64,000 bases of DNA. It comes from Maribacter cobaltidurans (GTDB taxonomy: Bacteria; Bacteroidota; Bacteroidia; Flavobacteriales; Flavobacteriaceae). The position numbers and the translations under genes are program-made. The stretch is from the NCBI RefSeq assembly GCF_002269385.1, contig NZ_CP022957.1:3153001-3217000 (forward strand), read 5' to 3'. Positions 58,849 to 64,000 of the stretch are shown in pieces; positions within the stretch are counted from its first letter, which is position 1; the number at the start of each line of letters is the position of its first letter. Below the pieces are notes generated by a model. That model had not been told where the DNA came from. It did no database searches and worked only from the letters and a program-made list of their open reading frames with translations.

Positions 58849-60351
58849 TTAATTTGAGAGAGGAGTACTTAAAATGCTATAGAAGGCTTGGATTCCATAG
58901 GCGATTTGCCCAATTTTCAAATTTTCATTGGGGCTATGTTGGTTATTGTCCGGATTGACTAATGGAACCAAAAAAGCAGGAATTTTAAGTTCATTCACGA
59001 AAGGTGAAATAGGAACGGTACCTCCCATGATCCGTATTTGCACTACGTCTTCATGAAATTCGTCTTTTAAGGTGTTCACAATAAAATTTCCGTAAGGATT
59101 GTCCAAGTCCGTTCTAAAGGCATCCGTTACAGAACCTTCGGTAACCATAATGATTTTTTCATGTTCTAATCGTTCTTGTTTTGTTGGAATGGTGTCCGTA
59201 ATATAAAAACCTTGATTTTTGATATGCTCCTTTACCAAATTTTTAAGCTGGTTGCCATCAGATTCTGGAACCAATCTAAGGTCCATTTCAGCAGTTGCGG
59301 TTGCAGGTACTATGGTCCTTGCCTCTTCACCGACCCAACCTGAACCCAATCCCCTTAGATTCAAACTTGGGTATTGCAGTGACTCTTGATAAAAATCACC
59401 TACCTTATCAGCCGATTTAAATTGGAGCCTTTCCTTGATTTCAGTATCATCATCGGGGACGCTTTTTAAGATGTTTTCCGTAGCTTCATCCAAAACAATA
59501 CCATCATAATATCCTGGAATGATTACACGGCCATCTTTATCTTTAAAAGTTGCCAGTAGTTGGGACAATATAAATCCAGGGTTGGGAGCAAAATTTCCGT
59601 AATGACCACTATGCTGAGGTTTTATTGGACCAAAAGTGGTCAAGGACAAGGTTGTAATTCCGCGGCAACCGTAAGCCACCGTAGGTAAGCCGGAGGGGTG
59701 TATGGGACCGTCGCTTATGATTAAAAAATCAGCTTCTAAAAGCTCCCTGTACGTTTTTACCGCTTGGGGCAAGGGTGCGCTACTTTTTTCTTCCTCACTG
59801 TCCAAGATTACCTTTATGTTAAAGGGAAGTTCAGCATCGTCAGCCTTTAATAAATCAATAGTGTTAAGAAACATAACAATGGGGCCCTTATCATCAGAAG
59901 TTGACCTACCAAACAATCTCCAATCATAATTAATATCCTTGTTCAACTCGGCAAAAGATTCTTCCTTCCATTCCCCGTTTTGTTCGGATTTTAAGGTAAG
60001 CAGATACGGGTCTTTTTGATTCCATTGGGAACGGTCTACGGATTGTCCATCAAAATGCATATAAAAAAGAATGGTCGGTTTGTTGTCGTCCATCGGTAAT
60101 GATGCAAAGAATAGCGGAAGCCCATCGGTTTCCAAAATACTTGTGTTAAAACCACGCTGACTAAACTTGTTTCGGAGCCATAAAATATTATCGTCAATAT
60201 CATCAGGATTTAGCGCATCGTTAGGAATGGCAACGAACTCCTTAAGTTCATCTATGGTTTTACGTACCTGTGATTTAATAGCCGAGGAATCTTGACCAGT
60301 TGACTTAAAAATGGATGTTATAAAAATAAGAAGGAATAGTATCTTTTTCAT
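58849..60351 (-). CDS. M20-family metallopeptidase (secreted dipeptidase)
   Basis: This is a 500-residue exported zinc peptidase. A signal peptide ends near KSTGQ. The two-metal site is complete: His in FYMHFDGQ, the bridging Asp in GRSTSDDKGP, the catalytic Glu pair in DSEEEKSS, Asp in LIISDGPI and His in NNQHSPNENL. The lid domain is inserted in the middle (about residues 240-390). Members cleave dipeptides or N-acyl amino acids, probably in the periplasm here. The gene is single; the trp operon ends in the 280-base upstream region. Confidence 0.92.
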   Translation of the reverse strand: MKKILFLLIFITSIFKSTGQDSSAIKSQVRKTIDELKEFVAIPNDALNPDDIDDNILWLRNKFSQRGFNTSILETDGLPLFFASLPMDDNKPTILFYMHFDGQSVDRSQWNQKDPYLLTLKSEQNGEWKEESFAELNKDINYDWRLFGRSTSDDKGPIVMFLNTIDLLKADDAELPFNIKVILDSEEEKSSAPLPQAVKTYRELLEADFLIISDGPIHPSGLPTVAYGCRGITTLSLTTFGPIKPQHSGHYGNFAPNPGFILSQLLATFKDKDGRVIIPGYYDGIVLDEATENILKSVPDDDTEIKERLQFKSADKVGDFYQESLQYPSLNLRGLGSGWVGEEARTIVPATATAEMDLRLVPESDGNQLKNLVKEHIKNQGFYITDTIPTKQERLEHEKIIMVTEGSVTDAFRTDLDNPYGNFIVNTLKDEFHEDVVQIRIMGGTVPISPFVNELKIPAFLVPLVNPDNNQHSPNENLKIGQIAYGIQAFYSILSTPLSN

Positions 60352-60419
60352 GATTTATTGACTCAATAGGATTACTTAATAAGGTAAGCCTAAAGATAGG
60401 GCTACCGATTGGATTGGGA

Positions 60420-60635
60420 CTATTTTTTAAACAGGGATAATATAATTTTCCGTATTAAAAGTAGAAATGGAAAACCGTGGAAAAGGACATCGAACCAATC
60501 CATAAATGCCATGCCCTATGCACCACCCATAATCCATTTAATTTTCCCCCAAATATGAGGTTCTGGAAAAAAAGGGGCCAAACCTAAAGTAAGGCAAAGT
60601 AAAATAATTATTTTCCAGTCGTTTATAAATTTCAT
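60420..60635 (-). pseudogene. Small membrane protein gene with an in-frame amber codon, coupled to trpA
   Basis: The ATG at 60635 overlaps the trpA stop codon (ATGA). The first 39 codons read MKFINDWKIIILLCLTLGLA, then PFFPEPHIWGKIKWIMGGA, then TAG (60518-60516). The same frame continues open for 31 more codons with a sensible sequence, GMAFMDWFDVLFHGFPFLLL, ending at TAG 60420. The 71-codon whole looks like one small membrane protein. I recall similar small Bacteroidota proteins with GGA-x-GM...DWFD running through uninterrupted. It is most simply a nonsense mutation, but readthrough or a sequencing error is possible. Confidence 0.65.
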
Positions 60636-61396
60636 CGAATCGATTGAATGAATTCCGAGATATTGTTTTCTCCTTTTTCGGTAAGATATTTTATAAATGC
60701 CGAACCGATGATTGCACCTTTTGCCTTTTGGGTGGCCTGCTGAAAAGTCTCCGCATCTTTAATTCCAAAGCCCACGATTTGTGGATTTTTTAAATTCATG
60801 TTGGCAATTCTTTCAAAATAAGCCTCTTGCTCACTTCCAAAACCCGATTTGGATCCGGTGACGCTTGCCGAACTTACCATATAAATAAAACCGTTGGAGG
60901 CATTATCTATTTGGTGAATACGTTCATCACTGGTCTGGGGGGTTATTAAAAATACATTTAACAATCCATACTTCTCAAAGATTTCTTTGTAATGAGATTG
61001 ATAGACATCCAATGGAAGGTCTGGCAAAATGAGACCATCGATACCAATGGATGCACATTTTTCACAAAATTCCTCCACCCCATATTGTAGGAAGGGATTA
61101 AAATAGCCCATAATGACCAAGGGAATGGCAACGGTCTTGCGAATATTTTTCAGTTGCTCAAAGAGTATTTCGGTGGTCATCCCATTTTTTAAGGCGGCCG
61201 TGGAGCTTTCCTGTATGGTAGGACCATCTGCCAAAGGGTCGCTAAATGGCAGGCCTATTTCAATCATATCCACGCCATTCCTCTCCAACTCCTCAATGAT
61301 TTGTAACGTACTGTTCAAGGAAGGATATCCGGCCGTAAAATAGATGGACAATAATTTTTTGTCCGAATTCAATTTGTCAAGTATTCGATTACTCAT
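60632..61396 (-). CDS. trpA: Tryptophan synthase alpha chain
   Basis: TrpA splits indole-3-glycerol phosphate to indole and glyceraldehyde 3-phosphate, and passes indole to TrpB through a tunnel. The 254-residue TIM barrel has the catalytic E46 in DMIEIGLPFSDP and D57 in LADGP, spaced as in E. coli (11 residues). YFNPFLQYG, GIDGLILPDLP and GFGIKDAETF are further landmarks. It starts 3 bases after trpB stops. Its own stop codon overlaps the start of the small amber-interrupted gene. Confidence 0.97.
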   Translation of the reverse strand: MSNRILDKLNSDKKLLSIYFTAGYPSLNSTLQIIEELERNGVDMIEIGLPFSDPLADGPTIQESSTAALKNGMTTEILFEQLKNIRKTVAIPLVIMGYFNPFLQYGVEEFCEKCASIGIDGLILPDLPLDVYQSHYKEIFEKYGLLNVFLITPQTSDERIHQIDNASNGFIYMVSSASVTGSKSGFGSEQEAYFERIANMNLKNPQIVGFGIKDAETFQQATQKAKGAIIGSAFIKYLTEKGENNISEFIQSIR

Positions 61397-61399
61397 GGT

Positions 61400-62620
61400 T
61401 TAGGCTAGCTTAAAATAATCAATATAAGTTTGTAAATCTTTATCGCCCCTACCGGAGAGACTAATTACAAGCACATCGTCCGGATTAAATTTTTTGTGCT
61501 GAAAAATGGCAAAGGCATGACCAGATTCAATGGCCGGAATAATTCCTTCCAGTTGGGAAAGCTCCAATCCTGCCGTCATGGCCTCATCGTCCGTTGCGGA
61601 ATAGAACTCGGCCCTGCCGGATTTATATAAGTGTGAGTGCATGGGGCCAACACCAGGGTAATCCAATCCTGCCGAAATCGAGTAGGGTTCCGTAATCTGA
61701 CCATCCGGTGTTTGCATCAACATGGTTTTACACCCATGAATGATTCCGATTTTTCCAAGTGCCGAGGTGGCAGCACTTTCCCCGGAATCAATGCCTTTAC
61801 CTGCGGCCTCTACCGCAATGATGCCCACTTTGGGTTCATCAAGAAAATGATAATAGGTTCCTGCAGCATTACTCCCGCCACCAATACAAGCAACAACATA
61901 ATCTGGATTTTCCCTTCCTTCCTTTTCTTTTAATTGCCATTTAATTTCTTCAGATATAACCGATTGAAAACGGGTCACCATATCAGGGTAGGGGTGTGGT
62001 CCAATGGCCGAACCAATGATATAATGAGTGTCCACAGGGTTATTGATCCAATCACGAATAGCCTCGTTCGTGGCATCTTTCAAGGTTTTACTTCCTGATG
62101 TGGCGGGTATTACTTCGGCACCCAGCATTTTCATACGGGCTACATTGGGGGCTTGCCTTGCTATATCGATTTCACCCATGTACACTACACATTGTATTCC
62201 CATGAGGGCACATACGGTTGCCGTGGCCACTCCGTGCTGACCTGCACCGGTTTCGGCAATAATGCGGGTCTTGCCCAACCGTTTGGCCATTAATATCTGC
62301 CCAATGGTATTATTCACCTTGTGCGCGCCTGTATGGTTGAGGTCTTCCCTTTTTAAATAAATTTTTGTACCGTGCTTCTCGGATAATCTTTTCGCAAAAT
62401 ACAGAGGTGAAGGCCTACCTACATAGTCTCTTAATAACTGATGGAATTCCTTTTGAAAGGATTCTTCATACATTATTTCCAAATATTTTTGGCGTAACTC
62501 TTCCAGATTGGGGTATAGCATCTCTGGAATAAAGGCTCCTCCAAATTCTCCATAATAACCTTTTTCGTCTACATGAAAGCCTCCACTGTTTTTTATGGAC
62601 AAACTTTTTTCTTTTGTCAT
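61400..62620 (-). CDS. trpB: Tryptophan synthase beta chain
   Basis: TrpB is the PLP subunit that condenses indole with serine to make tryptophan. The 406-residue protein shows [32 protein letters not shown] and the Schiff-base lysine K101 in [11 protein letters not shown]. The phosphate loop is [15 protein letters not shown], with [14 protein letters not shown] and [14 protein letters not shown] for substrate. It belongs to the trpB1 type. The ATG overlaps the stop codon of a 38-codon ORF (ATGA), and it precedes trpA by 3 bases. trpF and a marC-like gene lie upstream on the same strand, so the window shows the end of a trp operon. Confidence 0.98.
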   Translation of the reverse strand: MTKEKSLSIKNSGGFHVDEKGYYGEFGGAFIPEMLYPNLEELRQKYLEIMYEESFQKEFHQLLRDYVGRPSPLYFAKRLSEKHGTKIYLKREDLNHTGAHKVNNTIGQILMAKRLGKTRIIAETGAGQHGVATATVCALMGIQCVVYMGEIDIARQAPNVARMKMLGAEVIPATSGSKTLKDATNEAIRDWINNPVDTHYIIGSAIGPHPYPDMVTRFQSVISEEIKWQLKEKEGRENPDYVVACIGGGSNAAGTYYHFLDEPKVGIIAVEAAGKGIDSGESAATSALGKIGIIHGCKTMLMQTPDGQITEPYSISAGLDYPGVGPMHSHLYKSGRAEFYSATDDEAMTAGLELSQLEGIIPAIESGHAFAIFQHKKFNPDDVLVISLSGRGDKDLQTYIDYFKLA

Positions 62621-62733
62621 AATATTAATTTTTTAAGACAGCTTTTTTTTAGTTCTACAGAGCAATCAATAATTTTGTACTCCGGTAAATCGAATCGACT
62701 TGCTTTTTGTTGTTCAATCATTTGAAATGTCAT
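62617..62733 (-). CDS. Possible 38-residue coupled ORF between marC-like gene and trpB
   Basis: An ATG ORF begins at 62733 within the marC-like stop codon (ATGA) and ends with TGA at 62617-62619 inside the trpB start codon (ATGA). It fills the whole gap between the two genes. The product would read [20 protein letters not shown] followed by [18 protein letters not shown], with two Cys in the Lys-rich tail. No homologue is recognised. Coupling at both ends suggests that ribosomes can pass through it to trpB, whether or not the peptide has a role. Confidence 0.45.
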   Translation of the reverse strand: MTFQMIEQQKASRFDLPEYKIIDCSVELKKSCLKKLIL

Positions 62734-63344
62734 AGGTTAAAGGTCAATTTAATACCCTCGGTCAACATACCCGTTCCAATGATGGCCAAGATGAGTCCCA
62801 TTAATTTTGAGATTACGGCAATCAAATTAGGTCCCACTTTATTTACGATGAAATCACTTGAAACGAATGCCAAATAGGTTAAGAGAACAATTACCCCAAA
62901 TACCGCTACTACGATGGCAATATGTACAAAATTTGCGTGGGTGACATAGTTCATAGCGGTCACTATGGTACCAGGCCCCGCCAATATGGGGATGGCCAGG
63001 GGTGACACGCTTACGTTATTGGGTTCTTCATCATTTTGATTTGTATGTATTTTCGATTTCTGGGACATCAACATCTCAAAGCCTACATAAAAAATCAATA
63101 AGCCTCCCGTGATTTTGAATGCCGGAATGGTAATACCAAAAAGGTCGAAAATATATTTTCCCGCCAATGCGAAAACAACTATAATCACAAAGGCTATTAA
63201 GGTTGCGGTTTTTGCAATTTTTTTCTTTTCCTCCTTTGTTTGGCCTTCTACCAACCCTAAGAAAATGGGTGTATTCGCTATCGGGTTCATAATGGCAAAA
63301 AAGCCCATAAAAACACTGATGCTATAATTGACTAAATCTCCCAC
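62730..63344 (-). CDS. MarC-family integral membrane protein
   Basis: This is a 204-residue inner-membrane protein with six hydrophobic helices. The family pattern is clear: FMGFFAIMNPIANTPIFLGL near the N-terminus, FKITGGLLIFYVGFEML, SPLAIPILAGPGTIVTAMNY in the middle, and LMGLILAIIGTGMLTEGIKL at the end. MarC/YhgN relatives include proposed amino-acid exporters, and E. coli MarC itself has no proven role. The start is GTG; it lies 13 bases inside the 3' end of trpF, so translation is coupled. Its position inside a trp operon is unusual and might point to tryptophan or indole export (inference). Confidence 0.9.
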   Translation of the reverse strand: MGDLVNYSISVFMGFFAIMNPIANTPIFLGLVEGQTKEEKKKIAKTATLIAFVIIVVFALAGKYIFDLFGITIPAFKITGGLLIFYVGFEMLMSQKSKIHTNQNDEEPNNVSVSPLAIPILAGPGTIVTAMNYVTHANFVHIAIVVAVFGVIVLLTYLAFVSSDFIVNKVGPNLIAVISKLMGLILAIIGTGMLTEGIKLTFNL

Positions 63345-63985
63345 AATGCATTTTTAAAATTTTCTAATTCTTCAATATTCTTTAATCCCGGTGCCACCTC
63401 AAACTTGCTGTTGACATCGATTACGTGACAGTATTGTGATTTTGGTTGCTTCATAAACGATACAATACTTTCCACGTTTTGTAGGCCAATACCGCCGCTT
63501 AAGAAATAGGGTTTGGTAGAGGGGTAATTTTTTAAAACGGACCAATCAAATGTATAGCCATTGCCTCCAGGCAATTTTCCCTTGGTGTCAAACAGAAAAT
63601 AATCACACACTTCTTCGTAAGGGACCAAGACTGAAAAATCAAATTCGTTCTTGATGGAAAACACTTTAATGATTTCTATTTCGTTTTCCTTGTTTTCTTG
63701 TTGAACTGTACTTAAATACTCATTTTTTAGGTCCTCGCAGTACCGTGGACTTTCTGAGCCATGTAACTGCACTGCATTCAATTTATATTTGGATATGTTT
63801 TCAAGCACTTGGTCAATTGGCGCATTAACAAAAACCCCGACCTTTTTAGTCGCCTCGGAAAGTATTGGTATCTCACCATCAAAAAAACGACTGGATTTAT
63901 CCCAAAAGATAAACCCAAGGTAGTCTGGTCTAAGGGCAGCCACTTCGGCAATGTTGTGTTTCATACCACAGACCTTCAATTTCAT
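63332..63985 (-). CDS. trpF: Phosphoribosylanthranilate isomerase
   Basis: TrpF converts phosphoribosylanthranilate to its carboxyphenylamino-deoxyribulose isomer, the third step of tryptophan synthesis after anthranilate synthase. The 217-residue TIM barrel has the catalytic Cys6 in LKVCGMKH, YLGFIFWDKSSRFF, VGVFVNAP, AVQLHGSES and the catalytic Asp in FLFDTKGKLPGGNGYTFDW. The late FLSGGIGLQNVE segment binds phosphate, and VIDVNSKFEVAPGLKN closes the fold. It overlaps the marC-like gene by 13 bp. Earlier trp genes (probably trpC and others) should lie just outside the right edge. Confidence 0.96.
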   Translation of the reverse strand: MKLKVCGMKHNIAEVAALRPDYLGFIFWDKSSRFFDGEIPILSEATKKVGVFVNAPIDQVLENISKYKLNAVQLHGSESPRYCEDLKNEYLSTVQQENKENEIEIIKVFSIKNEFDFSVLVPYEEVCDYFLFDTKGKLPGGNGYTFDWSVLKNYPSTKPYFLSGGIGLQNVESIVSFMKQPKSQYCHVIDVNSKFEVAPGLKNIEELENFKNALWEI

Positions 63986-64000
63986 TGTTCCAACGATTTA

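Noticed and set aside
62621-62729. A classical trp attenuator before trpB
   Set aside because: There are no tandem Trp codons and no terminator-like stem in the gap; it is instead filled by the coupled 38-codon ORF.

Overview
The window is an ordinary, AT-rich chromosomal segment of a member of the Flavobacteriaceae (Bacteroidota). The evidence is: promoters of the TTTG / TAnnTTTG type; almost no Shine-Dalgarno sequences and several TTG starts; a short THX ribosomal protein; TPR-linked hybrid histidine kinases; DUF1573, DUF4174 and LUD proteins; a kynurenine pathway; and gene neighbourhoods typical of marine flavobacteria (birA / rsfS-ftsH-LUD-cdsA-psd-ACBP; pyrE / Nudix; ddl-coaD / PASTA-rluD). 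The genus cannot be fixed from the sequence alone. I see no rRNA, tRNA, CRISPR array, transposase, integrase or phage gene.

Layout. 1-6.98 kb: the tail of an M1 aminopeptidase, tatA-PAP2 phosphatase, an O-methyltransferase, a GNAT enzyme, kynureninase with an MFS transporter, and two envelope proteins. 7.0-9.4 kb: a sigma factor-62 aa protein-MscS-like channel operon and a ClpP. 9.4-14.6 kb: an operon of flavin reductase, cryptochrome-DASH and an FeS-type photolyase, divergent from kynurenine 3-monooxygenase. 14.6-24.7 kb: a coiled-coil DUF164 protein with Nif3, lpxK, gapA coupled to a TPR hybrid kinase, lipA, and two ECF sigma factors, one with an RskA-type anti-sigma factor. 24.8-34.5 kb: murB, an aminotransferase, an aspartyl protease with PDZ, DUF1573, valS and membrane or secreted proteins. 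34.7-38.8 kb: a two-component system, a sterol desaturase-like enzyme and a creatininase-like enzyme. 38.8-46 kb: phospholipid synthesis (cdsA, psd, an acyl-CoA-binding protein), ftsH, rsfS, birA, pyrE and a Nudix protein. 46-58.6 kb: an M14 peptidase, a PAS kinase with a receiver protein, coaD, ddl, PASTA, rluD, yaaA, a UDG-like protein and ppc. 58.6-64 kb: an M20 peptidase and the end of a trp operon (trpF, a MarC-type membrane protein, trpB, trpA).

How it fits together. Most genes are housekeeping: lipid A, phospholipid, peptidoglycan, CoA, lipoate, pyrimidine and tryptophan synthesis, protein quality control and tRNA charging. The accessory colour comes from light and DNA repair (two photolyase families with a flavin reductase), tryptophan degradation by kynurenine (kmo and kynU in two places) and four signalling loci.

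The most interesting observations are small. A gene coupled to trpA is interrupted by an in-frame amber codon. A 38-codon ORF is joined to marC and trpB by ATGA overlaps at both ends. A likely small RNA lies between sigK and murB. An 18-bp motif is repeated upstream of the anti-sigma gene and of a Cys-rich mini-protein. The valS leader contains a terminator-like hairpin. Several genes have the -7 promoter box only 4-5 nt before the start codon, suggesting leaderless mRNAs. I found no clear new multi-gene defence or mobile system.
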